From Elusimicrobiota bacterium (GTDB lineage: Bacteria > Elusimicrobiota > Elusimicrobia > UBA1565 > UBA9628), in contig CP096137.1 in the NCBI GenBank assembly GCA_023213235.1, positions 3,686,437-3,750,436 of the forward strand: 64,000 nt of DNA, in the 5' to 3' direction. Under the pieces are notes generated by a model. It was given only the letters and a program-made list of their open reading frames with translations. It made no database searches and was not told the origin of the DNA. Position 1 is the first letter of the stretch. Every line of letters starts with the position of its first letter. The translations under genes were made by a program, and so were the position numbers. Positions 1-9,982 of the stretch are shown here, one piece after another.

Positions 1-1
1 A

Positions 2-1735
2 GACGAGAAGTCCGCCTCCGCGCCGCCGCCCGCCGCGGCGCCCGCTCCCGCCGCTCCGAAGCCCGTCGCGGTCAAGCCCGTCGTCGCCAAGCGCGCCGCG
101 GCCGCCGCCGCTCCCAAGCCCGCGCCGGCCGAGGTTCCTGTCGCCGCGGCGACCGCCGCCGCCGCTCCCGCGGCGACCGTCAACGCGATCGACGCGGCCG
201 CGTCCCTGTCGGCGCTGCCCGCCACGGCGAAGGCGCCGCCGGAGGCCGCGCCCAAGCCCAAGCAGCGCATCAACATCACGGCCGCCCAGGCCATGCGCCG
301 CGCCGGTCTCGACGCGACGATGACGACCGAGCTCGCCGCGAGCGCCCAGGCGTCCGACATCACGAAGACCAATCCCGGCGAGCTCGGCGACGTCGACGAC
401 TGGGACCGCGGGTCGCGTCAGACCGGCGGACGCATCTTCCGCGACATTATGAGCCGCCTGCCGCGCGACACGGTCACGCTCGACTTCGACAACACCGACA
501 TCCGCGACGTCATCCGCCTGCTCGCGGCGAAGGCGAAGATCAACATCGTCTTCGGCCCCGACGTCGCGGGCTCGCTGACGTTGCATCTCGTCGACGTGCC
601 CTTCAACGAGGCGTTCCGCACCGCGCTGTCGATGATGAAGCTGACGACCGATCAGGTCGGCGACAACATCCTGCGCGTGATCACCCCGGCGGAGCTGACG
701 AAGCAGCGCACGAGCTCGACGGCGATCACCAAGGTCTACGTCCTCAACTACGCGAAGGCGTCCGAGGTCAAGGCGACGATCGACGCGGTGCGCACGGCCG
801 AGGGCCGCATGGGCAACTCGACGGCCGACGTCAAGACGAACACCTTGATCGTCACCGACTCGCTCGAAGGCCAGCTTTCCACCGAGAACCTCATCTCGCA
901 GATGGACCAGCGTCCGCGCCAGGTCCTCATCGAGGCGAAGATCGTCGAGATCAACGCCAACGCCGGACTCAACTACGGCGTGCAGTGGGACTACCAGGGC
1001 ATCCAGCAGGGGCGTATCGGCGGCCAGCAGGGTCAGAACCTCGTCGGCACGACGGCCAACCCCAGCGCGTCGGCTAGCCCGATCCGCGCGCCCCTCGACC
1101 AGAACGCCAACCTCGTCGCCGGAGTCGGCGCGAGCGGCCGAGGCACGGGCGTGGCGCTCGCCGCCGACCGCGTGTTCGGCGCCTTCACGTTCGGCCGCAT
1201 CACGAACAACTTCATCCTGAACGCGACGCTGACGGCGGCGGCCTCCGAGGGCAAGGCGAAGATCCTGTCCGAGCCCAAGATCGCGACGCTCAACAACCAG
1301 GCCGCGAACATCAACGTGACGACGCAGATCCCGTACGTGACGTCGAACGTCGCCTCGACCGGCGTGCAGACGCAGACCGTCTCGTACGTCACGACCGGCA
1401 TCAAGCTGACGGTGACGCCGAGCATCAACGCGGACGGGCGCATCACGCTGCAGGTCAATCCGGACATCAGCCAGCCGTCGACGACGGCCGCCGGCAGCAC
1501 GCAGACCGGCGCGCCCGCGGTCGACTCGCGCAACGCCACGACGACGGTGCTCGTGCGCGACGGCGAGACGATCGTCATCGGCGGCCTCATCACCGACACG
1601 ATGCAGGACACGATCTCGAAGATCCCGCTCCTCGGAGACATTCCGATCCTCGGCTGGCTCTTCAAGAAGAAGACCAAGACCCGCGTCCGCGCGGAGCTCC
1701 TGATCTTCGTGACGACGAGACTCCTGCCCGACTGA
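2..1735 (+). CDS. pilQ: PilQ-like type IV pilus / type II secretion secretin, 5' truncated by window edge
   Basis: The reading frame is open from the first bases of the window, so the N-terminus lies upstream and the ATG at 293 is internal. The visible part starts with a Pro/Ala/Lys-rich linker of about 95 residues. An STN-type secretin N-domain follows (TLDFDNTDIRDVIRLLAAKA), then an N1-type ring domain (region of VKTNTLIVTDS), then a C-terminal secretin domain. The secretin core shows ILSEPKIATLNNQ, the VRDGETIVIGGL signature and IPLLGDIPILGWLF. The product should form the multimeric outer-membrane pore for type IV pili or type II secretion. A missing N-terminal AMIN domain and pil neighbours upstream would settle PilQ versus GspD; the long linker and PilQ-like C-terminus favour PilQ. 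Confidence 0.85.
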   Translation, partial: DEKSASAPPPAAAPAPAAPKPVAVKPVVAKRAAAAAAPKPAPAEVPVAAATAAAAPAATVNAIDAAASLSALPATAKAPPEAAPKPKQRINITAAQAMRRAGLDATMTTELAASAQASDITKTNPGELGDVDDWDRGSRQTGGRIFRDIMSRLPRDTVTLDFDNTDIRDVIRLLAAKAKINIVFGPDVAGSLTLHLVDVPFNEAFRTALSMMKLTTDQVGDNILRVITPAELTKQRTSSTAITKVYVLNYAKASEVKATIDAVRTAEGRMGNSTADVKTNTLIVTDSLEGQLSTENLISQMDQRPRQVLIEAKIVEINANAGLNYGVQWDYQGIQQGRIGGQQGQNLVGTTANPSASASPIRAPLDQNANLVAGVGASGRGTGVALAADRVFGAFTFGRITNNFILNATLTAAASEGKAKILSEPKIATLNNQAANINVTTQIPYVTSNVASTGVQTQTVSYVTTGIKLTVTPSINADGRITLQVNPDISQPSTTAAGSTQTGAPAVDSRNATTTVLVRDGETIVIGGLITDTMQDTISKIPLLGDIPILGWLFKKKTKTRVRAELLIFVTTRLLPD

Positions 1736-1739
1736 TAGG

Positions 1740-3103
1740 GTGCTCGCCGGACTCGTCGGGACGGTCGTCGTCTCGGGCCTCCTCCTGCGGGGGGCTTGGG
1801 ACCTCTGGGCCCAGTCGGCCGTCCTGCTCGTGCTCCTCGTCTGCGGCTGCGCCTGGCTGTGCGCGCGCCTGGCCTCAGGCTGGACGCCGCGGCCTCCGGC
1901 CGGCGTGCTCGCGTGGGCGGCCGCGCTGGCGGCGCTCTCCGCCCTCTCGGCGTGCTTGAGCCCGGTGCCCGCCTACGCGCTGCCCGCGTGGGCGGCGTCC
2001 GCGGCGGGGCTCGCGCTTCTGCCGCTGGCCTCCGTGCTCGACGCCGAGGGGCGCGCGCGCGTCGAACGCCTGATCCGCGCGGGGGCTTGGGTGCTCGTCC
2101 TGCTCGCCCTGCACCAGCGGCTGCACGGCGAGACTCGTCCCGCCGCCTCCTTCCTCAACCAGAACGTCTTCGCGGGCGCGATCCTGCTGCTGCTGCCCGT
2201 CGCCGCGCGCGCGCGCGACTGGGCGCTGGCGGGCGCATTGCTCGTCTGCCTGTGGTGGACGCGCTCGGTCGGCGCCTGGCTCGGGCTGTCGGCGGCGCTT
2301 CTCCTGCACCGCCGCTCCGTCGGCACGGCCGCGTTCTGGCTCGGCGCGGCGGCCGGCTTCGTGGCGCTCGTGGCCTCGTACGCGAAGCTGCAGTCGCCCG
2401 GCATCGAGCACCGCGTCGTGTGGTGGGCGGCATCCTGGCGCATGGCCGCCGACGCGCCGGCGCTCGGACTGGGCCCCGGTTCCTTCGCCTACGCGCTGCC
2501 GTCCTACGTGGCGGAGAAGCCCGAGCTGTGGACCTTGTTCGCGCATCAGCACGTCCTCGAGACGGCGGCCGAACGCGGCTGGCCGTACGCCGTGCTGTGG
2601 CTGGCGGGCCTCGGCGTCCTGCTCGGGCGGGCGCCGCAGGCGCGGCGCGTCGGCCCGGTCGCGGCGCTCCTGCACGGCCTCGGCGACTACGCGCTCTCGG
2701 TGCCCGGCGTGTTCTGGCTATTCTGCGTCTCGGCCGCGTTCGCCGCGCCCGACGAGGGCCGCTCGGTCAACGTCCCGCTGCGCGCGCGCGCTTCTGTGCG
2801 CGGCCGTGCTCGCCGCGTGCGGCGCGGGCGTTTATCAGGTGAACAAGAGCTGGGGGCCGACCGCCTGAGGGCGACGGCCGTCGTCGACGCGTCCGAGGGG
2901 CGCGCCGCCCAAGCCGAGGAGAAGCTCGCGGCCTCCGAGCGCCTCGTCGCTCATCCCGAGGCGGCGCGCATGCGCGCCGAGCTCGCGCTCGCGCGCGGCG
3001 CGCCCCCGCGGAGGCCGCCGCGCATCTTAAGCGCGCGGTCGCGCTCGACCCGTACCGCCGGTCCAACCTGCGCCTGCTCGAGGCGCTCGGGGCGCCGCGC
3101 TGA
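1740..3103 (+). CDS. O-antigen ligase/polymerase-like membrane protein with short TPR-like tail (frameshifted)
   Basis: GTG start four bases after the secretin stop. The first 350 residues are a polytopic membrane protein with about 10 hydrophobic segments. A periplasmic loop (PGSFAYALPSYVAEKPELW, then HQHVLETAAERGWPYAVLW) resembles the Wzy_C loop of O-antigen ligases and polymerases. The frame breaks near 2785 (GC repeat), 2852-2856 (G5) and 3003-3007 (C5). After correction the protein continues through one more TM helix (LLCAAVLAACGAGVYQV) into a helical tail (EAAAHLKRAVALDPYRRSNL) and stops at 3101-3103. Likely role: polymerisation or ligation of a surface glycan. Substrate unknown; neighbours are glycan and lipid-carrier membrane proteins. 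Confidence 0.7.
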
Positions 3104-5046
3104 ACGCCGGGCGCCGCGCCGCGCCGGAGGCCGTCGCCGCCGCGATCCTCGCGGCGGCGGTCGTCGCCCTGCTCGGCTGGGGCTGGGCGCGCGGGCTGAC
3201 GGTCTTCTGGGGCGACCTGACCTACCTGCACCACGGGTGGCGCGCCGCGCCCGCCGCGCTCGTCGCCGCGGGGCGCGCGCCGCTGTGGGAGCCGTCGCTG
3301 TACTTCGGCATGCCGATGGCGGGCTCCATGCAGGGAGGCCTCTTCTACCCGGCGACCATTTTCTACTACTTGTTCGGCTTCGCGACGGCGACCGCGCTGT
3401 TCCAGGCCCTGCACCTCTTCGCGGCGTCGTGGCTGTGCGCGCTGTGGCTGCGATCGTGGCGCGCGACGTGGGGCGCGGCTCTCGGCGGTGCGCTGCTGTT
3501 CGGCTTCGGCGGCGTGCTGATCGCGCGGCTTCCGTTCCTGAACCATCTGGCGGTGCTTTCCTGGGCGCCGGCCCTGGCTCTGTTCTTCCGGCGTCCGGCT
3601 CCTTTGGCCCTCACCCTCGCGCTCATGGCGCTGGCGGGCTACCCGACCTTCATTCCCGGCTGCGCCGCGGCGGCGTGGGCCGTGGCCGCCGCGGCCCGGA
3701 CGAGCCGCCTGTCCTGGCGCGACGCGGCGGGCGGCTGGGCGGCGGCGGCGGCGGGATCCGCCGCGCTCGCCGCGGTCCAGCTCGGTCCCGGCCTCGAGCT
3801 CGCGGCGCGCTCGCGCCGCGCCTCCGGAGTCGGTCTCGAGGAAGCGTTGACGTGGGGTTTCTCGCCGCGCGACCTGCTGCAGTGGATCGGGCCGCTCGCG
3901 ACGGGGCTCGACCGGTTCCATCCCGCGGTCGAGTGGACGAGCTGCGTCTACCTCGGCGCAGCGGGAGCGCTCGCCGTCTACCTCGGCGCGTCCGCCATGC
4001 CGCGGCGGCGGGCCGCGTTGCTCGGCGTCTTCCTTTTCGGCGTCGTCGTCCTCATCCTGGGAGCGTCGACCCCGTTGTCGGCGGCGGTCTGGCGCGCCGT
4101 GCCCGCGCTGCGGTTCGTTCGTTATCCCGGGAACCTCTCCTATCTCGCGCTGCTGCCGCTGAGCGCCCTCGCGGCGGCGGGCTTCTCGTCGCGTCTCGTC
4201 GGGCCCGGCCTCGCCCTCGTCTGCGGCCTCGAGCTGCTGGCGGTCGGGCGCTCGGCGACGCCGCTGGCCCCGCGCTCGATCTTCGTCGAGGCCGGCCCGC
4301 TCGTCGGCGCGCTGCGCGAGCGCCTCGACGGCGGCCGCTACCTGATCAGCCCGCGCGCCCTGCAGGCGTCGAAGGGCGCCGACGTCTTCGACTGGAAGCA
4401 GCGGCTCTACGGGCTGACGAACGCCCCGTACCGCCTGCGCGCGGCCGCCAACTTCGGCGAGCCTCTCGTCCCCGCCGAGTCGTACGCCGCGATGGACGCG
4501 CTGTTGAGCCTGCCGGGCGCCGACGCGGCGGCCGCCTGGATGCCCTGGATCGGCGCCTCGCGCCTGCTCACGCCGGAGCCGCCGCGCTCCCGCCTGCTCG
4601 AGAGCGACGTCGCGTCGCTGTGGGAGGTCTCGCGCCTGAAGGGTCCCGCCTCGCTCGCCTGGAAGCTGACGCCGGCGGCGGGCGCGGCGCTGCCCGCCGC
4701 GTGGCCGGCCGCCGCGCCGCCGCTCGGCGCGCCGCTCGCCGAGTCGCGGACGCGCGAGGACCGCTACGAGGTCTCCGGCGCCGGCGCCGGCTGGGCCTTC
4801 GTCGCCGAGCCGCGCTACCCGGGCTGGCGCGTGGAGCTGCGGACGCCGGAGGGGACGCGCCGCGTCGAGCCGCTGCCCGCGCTGGGCCCGTTCCAGAAGG
4901 TCGAGGTTCCGGACGGGACGTGGACACTGTCCTGGCGCTATGAGCCCGCCTCCTTCGCCCTCGGCCTGCTGCTCACCGCCGCCGCGTTGTGGGCGCTCGC
5001 GGCGTCTTGGTATCATCGCGCTTCCGCCCTCGGAGAGCTCTCCTGA
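3100..5046 (+). CDS. YfhO-like polytopic membrane protein, copy 1
   Basis: About 648 residues. The N-terminal two thirds is multi-spanning membrane protein and the C-terminal third is soluble. The segment around LWEPSLYFGMPMAGSMQGGL matches the pattern near the N-terminus of YfhO-family (bacterial membrane protein YfhO, GT-C-like) proteins. The soluble tail ends with a small beta domain (FVAEPRYPGWRVEL) typical of the family. There is no ATG/GTG in frame before 3310, but the frame is open and homologous further upstream. A CTG at 3100 overlaps the previous stop as CTGA, so I use it as the probable start. Family members are linked to glycosylation of teichoic acids or other surface polymers; the exact reaction here is unknown. 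Confidence 0.7.
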   Translation: MNAGRRAAPEAVAAAILAAAVVALLGWGWARGLTVFWGDLTYLHHGWRAAPAALVAAGRAPLWEPSLYFGMPMAGSMQGGLFYPATIFYYLFGFATATALFQALHLFAASWLCALWLRSWRATWGAALGGALLFGFGGVLIARLPFLNHLAVLSWAPALALFFRRPAPLALTLALMALAGYPTFIPGCAAAAWAVAAAARTSRLSWRDAAGGWAAAAAGSAALAAVQLGPGLELAARSRRASGVGLEEALTWGFSPRDLLQWIGPLATGLDRFHPAVEWTSCVYLGAAGALAVYLGASAMPRRRAALLGVFLFGVVVLILGASTPLSAAVWRAVPALRFVRYPGNLSYLALLPLSALAAAGFSSRLVGPGLALVCGLELLAVGRSATPLAPRSIFVEAGPLVGALRERLDGGRYLISPRALQASKGADVFDWKQRLYGLTNAPYRLRAAANFGEPLVPAESYAAMDALLSLPGADAAAAWMPWIGASRLLTPEPPRSRLLESDVASLWEVSRLKGPASLAWKLTPAAGAALPAAWPAAAPPLGAPLAESRTREDRYEVSGAGAGWAFVAEPRYPGWRVELRTPEGTRRVEPLPALGPFQKVEVPDGTWTLSWRYEPASFALGLLLTAAALWALAASWYHRASALGELS

Positions 5047-6878
5047 CGCGCAAGGATTTTCTGGTCGTCGCCGCGCTCGCGGCCGCCGTGCTCGCGCTGA
5101 CCGCTCAGGTCTGGGCGGTGCCCGGGCGCGCCTTCTTCAACCACGGCGACCTCTACGCTTATCACTGGCCCCTGCGCCACCACACGGCCGCCGAGCTGAT
5201 CTCGGGACGGCTGCCGTTCTGGAATCCGTACGTCCTGCTCGGCGTCCCTCACTCGGCGAACCCGCAGAGCGTGCTCTTCTACCCGGCGGCGGCGCTCGGC
5301 TTCTTCTTTCCGGCGGTCGCCGCGCTCGTCTGGGACCAGGTCCTGCACCTCCTGTGGGCGGGGCTCGGCGCCTACCTGCTCGCGCGCGCCTCGCGCCTGC
5401 CGCGCGCCGGCGCCGCGGCGCTCGCCGCGGCATACGCGCTCTCGCCGTTCCTGATCTACCGGATCACCGCCGGCATCCCGACCTTGACCGCGTCGCTGTC
5501 GTGGGCGCCGTGGGCGTGGCTCGCGTGGCTGCACGGCTCGGCGCCGCTGCTCTCCGCGGTCTGGGCGCTGCAGTTCCTGTCGGGGCATCCGCAGTTCCTG
5601 CTCGTCAACGCGGGAGCGATGGCGCTGTGGGCCTCCGCCCGGCCGCGGCGCTTCGAGCTGGCCGCGCGCTTCGCCCTCGGCGGCGCCGGCGCCCTCGCGC
5701 TCGCCGCCGTGCAGTGGGTCCCGATGCTCGAGCTGCTGCGCGGCTCCAATCGCTCGACCTGGCCCGCCGAGTTCGCGGCCTCGTATTCGCTCGACAAGTG
5801 GTCGCTGCTGAGTTGGCTGTCGCCCGGGGCCTTGGGCACGCCCTTGAACGGCATCTGGGACCAGCCTCCGTCCGTCTTCTACGAGAGCTGCGGCGTGTGG
5901 CTCGGCTGCGCCGCGCTCGGCCTGGCCGCGGTCGCGGCCGCCAAGCGGCGCGCGCCGGCCGGCGCCGTCCTGCTCGTGGCCGCCGGCGTCCTGCTGGCGC
6001 TCGGCGCCAACGGGCCGTTCGGGCGCCTGCTCGGCCTGCCGGGATTCTCCTATCTGCGCACGCCGTCGCGCTGGGCGTTCCTGACTTTGTGGGGATTGTG
6101 GCTCCTCGCCGGCGCCGGGGCGCGCGCCGCCGCGTCGACGCCGGCGCGCGCTCGCGCGCTCGCGATCCTGCCCCTGTTCGTCCTCGCCGAGCTCGCTCTG
6201 TGGGACCGGGGTTTCCTGCGCTCCGCGCGCGCGCGCCGCTTCGTGGCCACGACCTCGGCCGCGGCCGAGCTCGGCGGGCGGCCAGAGCGCGCGCTCACCG
6301 ACCCCGCGCTGGCCAACCCGAACAAGGCGATCGTCTACCGCATCCGCAACGCCAACGGCTACGACGCGTTCTATCCCGGCACCGCGGCGCTGTGGGCGGC
6401 GCAGGCCGAGGGCGCGCCCGCCGCGGACTCGAGCCGCGTCTACGTGTCGCGCTGGCGCTCGGAGGCCGCGGCGCGCGCCGGCATCACGACTTTCCTGACG
6501 GCCGACGGCCTCGAGTCGCGCGCCGACGCCTGGCCGCTGGCCGCCTTCCTCGACGCGTCGGGCCGCCGCCTGCGCCCCGATCCCGTCCTGTCGATCGACC
6601 GTCCGGGCCGCTGGAGGGCGACGGGCCCGGTTCCCGCGGGCGCGGCGGCCGTGTCCTTCGCGGAAACGCGCTGGCCCGGCTGGCGCGCCTCGCTCGGCGG
6701 CGCCGCCGTGCCGCTCGTCGCGTGGGGCCCCGCGTTTCAGGCCGCGCCCCTGCCGCTCAACACCGCCTCGCTCGACCTGCGCTTCGAGTTCGTCCCGACC
6801 GCCTGGGCGTTCCTCGCCGCGCTCACCGCGGCCGCGTGGGCGCTCTGGGCCGCGGCGCTCGCGAGGAGGGCCGCGTGA
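5043..6878 (+). CDS. YfhO-like polytopic membrane protein, copy 2
   Basis: Paralogue of the preceding gene: an N-terminal loop (FFNHGDLYAYHWPLRHHTA and GRLPFWNPYVLLGVP), many TM segments, then a soluble C-terminal domain with ETRWPGWRASLGG. An upstream in-frame start at 4989 would overlap the previous gene by 58 nt. A CTG at 5043, overlapping the previous TGA, has GGAG at 5032-5035 seven bases upstream and gives a sensible N-terminus followed directly by a TM helix (DFLVVAALAAAVLALTAQVW). That makes it the better start and suggests real CTG initiation. Likely a GT-C-fold membrane glycosyltransferase-like protein acting in the same pathway as copy 1. Confidence 0.7.
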   Translation: MTRKDFLVVAALAAAVLALTAQVWAVPGRAFFNHGDLYAYHWPLRHHTAAELISGRLPFWNPYVLLGVPHSANPQSVLFYPAAALGFFFPAVAALVWDQVLHLLWAGLGAYLLARASRLPRAGAAALAAAYALSPFLIYRITAGIPTLTASLSWAPWAWLAWLHGSAPLLSAVWALQFLSGHPQFLLVNAGAMALWASARPRRFELAARFALGGAGALALAAVQWVPMLELLRGSNRSTWPAEFAASYSLDKWSLLSWLSPGALGTPLNGIWDQPPSVFYESCGVWLGCAALGLAAVAAAKRRAPAGAVLLVAAGVLLALGANGPFGRLLGLPGFSYLRTPSRWAFLTLWGLWLLAGAGARAAASTPARARALAILPLFVLAELALWDRGFLRSARARRFVATTSAAAELGGRPERALTDPALANPNKAIVYRIRNANGYDAFYPGTAALWAAQAEGAPAADSSRVYVSRWRSEAAARAGITTFLTADGLESRADAWPLAAFLDASGRRLRPDPVLSIDRPGRWRATGPVPAGAAAVSFAETRWPGWRASLGGAAVPLVAWGPAFQAAPLPLNTASLDLRFEFVPTAWAFLAALTAAAWALWAAALARRAA

Positions 6879-7861
6879 GCCGTCGCGCTCTGTCGGGCGC
6901 CGCGGGCGTCGCGGTCACCGCGCTCTTTCTGTGGCTGGCCCTGCGCCACGTCGAGTTCGCCAAGCTGCGCGAGGCGCTGGCCGAGGCGAGGTGGGGCTGG
7001 CTCATCCCGATGGCCGCGATCTCCCTGTTCGATCTCCTGGTTCGGGCCGCGCGCTGGCGCGTCCTGCTCGCCCGCGCGCGCCCGGCGCCGGCTCCCGTCT
7101 GGGACCTGCTCAAGCTCGAGGCGATCGGCCTGGCGGTCAACAACGTCCTGTTCCTGCGCCTCGGCGAGCTCGCCCGCGCGGGCCTGGCCGCGCGCAAGCT
7201 CGGCATCCCCGTCGCGGCCGCGCTCGCCAGCGTCGCCATCGAGCGCGCGCTCGACGTCGCGGCCCTCCTCTCCATTTTTCTCGGCGCCTCCGCGCTCGTG
7301 CCCGGGATCGTGCCTCCGGCGGTCTCGCGCGGGGCCGCGCTCCTGCTGAGCGCGGCGGTCGGCGCGCTCGTCGTTCTCGCCGCGGCGGAGAGCTCTCTGG
7401 CCAAGGGCGGCCTGCTCGAGCGCTTCCTGCGCCGCTGGCCGAAGCTGCACTCCTTCGTCGAGCAGCTCGCGCTGGGCGCCGCCGTGCTGCGCTCGCCGTC
7501 GGCGGCCGCGCAGGCCGCGGCGCTGTCGCTGGCGCTGTGGACCGTCGACGCCGCTCTGTACTGGGCGGGCGCCTTCACGCTCGGCCTGCAGGACGTGATG
7601 GACTTCCCGCGCGCGATCCTGACTTTGTCGTGGGCCGGCGCGGCGTCGGCGCTGCCCGCCGCTCCGGGCTCCATCGGCACCTTCGAGGCGTCGGTCGCCT
7701 CGGTCGTCGGCAAGTTCGGCGCGGCCCCGCACGCGGCGCTCGCCTACGCCATGCTCACGCACATGCTGATGTATCTCGTCGTCACGATCACGGGACTGTT
7801 CTTCCTGTCGCGCGAGGGCGTCAGCCTCGCGAGCCTGCGCGAGGAGGCCGGCAAAAAATGA
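6875..7861 (+). CDS. Lysylphosphatidylglycerol synthase TM-region / UPF0104-type membrane protein
   Basis: 328 residues, start GTG overlapping the previous stop (GTGA), preceded by a good Shine-Dalgarno (GAGGAGG at 6863-6869). Seven or eight TM helices. Motifs FDLLVRAARWRVLL, NNVLFLRLGELARAGLAARK and PAAPGSIGTFEASVASVVGK are the hallmark conserved patches of the LPG_synthase_TM / YbhN family, whose members act as lipid flippases or lysyl-lipid synthases. The cytoplasmic aminoacyl-transferase domain is absent, so a flippase or lipid-handling role is more likely than lipid lysylation. It is translationally coupled to the YfhO-like pair. Confidence 0.8.
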   Translation: MSRRALSGAAGVAVTALFLWLALRHVEFAKLREALAEARWGWLIPMAAISLFDLLVRAARWRVLLARARPAPAPVWDLLKLEAIGLAVNNVLFLRLGELARAGLAARKLGIPVAAALASVAIERALDVAALLSIFLGASALVPGIVPPAVSRGAALLLSAAVGALVVLAAAESSLAKGGLLERFLRRWPKLHSFVEQLALGAAVLRSPSAAAQAAALSLALWTVDAALYWAGAFTLGLQDVMDFPRAILTLSWAGAASALPAAPGSIGTFEASVASVVGKFGAAPHAALAYAMLTHMLMYLVVTITGLFFLSREGVSLASLREEAGKK

Positions 7862-8879
7862 AGCTGTCCCTGCTCGGCCTGCTCGCCTGCCCGGTCTGCC
7901 GCGGCGACCTCAAGTTCGCCGTGCTCGACGCCTACCCCCGGCACGACGCCGAGGTCGAGGAGGCGACGCTCGCCTGCAAGCTCTGCGCGCGCGAGTATCC
8001 CGTGCGCGACGGCGTGCCGCGCCTGCGCCCGCCGGACCGCGTCGCGGCGGCGACGGACAAGACGCGCGACGCGTTCGGCTGGGAATGGCTGCGCTATCCG
8101 GGCTCGCTGCCCGGCGACAAGGAGGTCTGGCTCGAGGAGACGATGCTGCCGCCGCACGAACTCGCCGGCAAGCTCGTGCTCGACGCGGGCTGCGGCATGG
8201 GCCGCTACGCGGCGGTCGCGCTGTCGCTCGGCGCGGAGGTCGTCGCCGTCGACATGTCGGAGAGCCTCCAGCGCGTCGTCGAACTCGCGCGCACGCAGCC
8301 GAAGCTGCACCCGGTCGAGGGGACCTCCTGCACCCGCCCTTCAAGCCGGCCGCCTTCGACGTCGCGTACAGCCAGGGCGTCCTCCATCACACCGCCGACA
8401 CGCGCGCCGCGTTTAAAGCCGTCGCCGCTTTGCTCAAACCGCGCGGCCTGCTGTCGGTTTGGCTGTACGGCAAGGCCGGCCGCTTCGCCGACTTCGCGAC
8501 GAACCCGTTGAAGTCCGACAAGAAGTGGGTCGCCGAACACCGGCGCGCCGCGTGGTGGATCGTCCTGATCCGGCACTTCATCAGCGATTTCATCCGAGTC
8601 TTCACCACCCGGCTGCCGGTGCCGCTCGTCTACGCGATCTGCTATCCGCTGACCTGGCTCGGCGCCGTGCCCGGCCTCAAGTACCTCACGTTCTCCGTCG
8701 ACCCGCGCTTCCGCGTGCGGCTCATCGAGAACTTCGATTGGATCTCGCCTCCGTACCAGTGGCACCACACAAAGGAGGAGCTGCTGGCGTGGTTCAAGGA
8801 GGAGGGCTACTCGGCGCTCAACGTCCTGCCGCACGGCCTCGTGCCCAAGCCCGGAGTCTTAGGCCGCAGGAACCAGTGA
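7858..8879 (+). CDS. Class I SAM-dependent methyltransferase with N-terminal Trm112-like zinc ribbon (frameshifted)
   Basis: ATG overlaps the preceding stop (ATGA). Residues 1-60 hold two CxxC pairs (CPVC and CKLC) in a Trm112p-like fold. Motif I of a Rossmann methyltransferase follows (LVLDAGCGMGRYAAVALSLG) with the acidic motif VVAVDMSESLQ. The frame is lost at a GGGG run (8319-8322). Adding one G gives VEGDLLHPPFKPAAFDVAYS and then the post-I region (GVLHHTADTRAAFKAVAALL), continuing to the stop at 8877-8879. Probably methylates a sugar, lipid or small molecule of the adjacent glycan pathway; the target is not evident. Confidence 0.8.
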
Positions 8880-9982
8880 TGAGCCGCGCGCCGCGCGTCG
8901 TGATGGTCAGCGCCGGCTTCCGCCCCGCCGTGGGCGGCGCGGAGAGCCAGGCGCTCGAGCTTTCCGCGCGCTCGCCGCGCGCGGCTGCGGGGTGGTCGTG
9001 CTCACGCGCCGTCTCGGCCGCTCTCCCGCGCGCGAGGAGGACAGCGGGGTCCTCATCCGTCGCCTGCCCGTGCTCGGGGCCGGCGCGCTCGACTCGCTGT
9101 GCTTCCTTTTCGGCGCGCTCGGCTGGCTGCTCAAGCACGGCGCGGAGTACGACGCGATCCACGCGCACCTCGCGGGCTCCCCGGCGCTCGCGGCCGCGGC
9201 CGCGGGGCGCATGCTCGGCAAGCCCGTCGTCGTGAAGCTCGGCGGGGGCGCGGCATCGGCGAGCTCGCGGTGTCCTCGCGCACGGCGCTCGGGCGCCTGA
9301 AGCTGTTCCTGCTCGGGCGCCTGCGCCCGCGCTTCGTCGCCGTCGTCCCCGACCTGGCCGCGGAGGCCCGCGAACTTCTCGGCGGCGCCCGGATCGAAGT
9401 CCTGCCGAACGGGGTGAACCTCGACCGTTTCAAGCCCGTCTCGGCGGCCGCGCGCGCCGCCCTGCGCGCGAAGCTCGGTTGGACGGGCACGGTCTTCCTC
9501 TACACGGGCCGCCTGTCCTGGGAGAAACGGCTGCCGTGGTTCGCGGGGCTGTGGGAAGAAGCGTCCAAAGGTAAGGAATCGACCTTGGTTTTGGTAGGAG
9601 AGGGGACGGAGAGGCCGCGACAGGCGAAAATCTTGCCGCCGGCCGATGATACGGCGCCGCTGTACGCGGCGGCCGATGTCTTTGTTCTGCCGTCCGTGTC
9701 GGAAGGCCTGAGCAATTCGCTCCTCGAGGCCATGTCCTCGGGCACGGCGATCCTCGCGAGCGCCGTGGGGGAACCAAAGAGACGATCGTCGACGGGAAGA
9801 CGGGGCTTCTGTTCGAGAAGGACGACGAGAAAACGGCCAAGCTCCACATAGCCAAATTAATCAACGACAACGAATTGAGAATACGTCTGGGAGCCGCGGC
9901 CAGGAAAGAGGCCGAGGGCCGATACTCACTATCCTCCGTGGTCGAACGGCTCCTGGCCATCTACATGGACCATCCATCTTGA
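8879..9982 (+). CDS. Glycosyltransferase family 4 (frameshifted three times)
   Basis: ATG at 8879 overlaps the upstream TGA. Starts MSRAPRVVMVSAGFRPAVGG, the standard GT4 beginning with a GG donor-site loop. Breaks occur near 8970 (CC to C), 9251 (GGG to GG) and 9767-9771 (G5), each repaired by adding one base. The repaired chain contains IEVLPNGVNLDRFKP, the GRLSWEKRLPWFAGLW domain-2 start, and the GT4 donor signature VLPSVSEGLSNSLLEAMSSG followed by ETIVDGKTGLLF. It should use a nucleotide sugar in a retaining GT-B reaction to extend a lipid-linked glycan on the cytoplasmic face. Confidence 0.85.

Noticed and set aside
2767..5016. Very long minus-strand open frame opposite the YfhO region (about 750 codons)
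   Set aside because: Arg/Gly/Pro-rich low-complexity translation typical of antisense frames in GC-rich DNA; the plus strand holds clear membrane proteins.
7858..9982. Split methyltransferase and GT4 genes as true pseudogenes
   Set aside because: Both halves keep all motifs, each break is one base in a short run, and the same pattern affects dnaE; consensus error is simpler.
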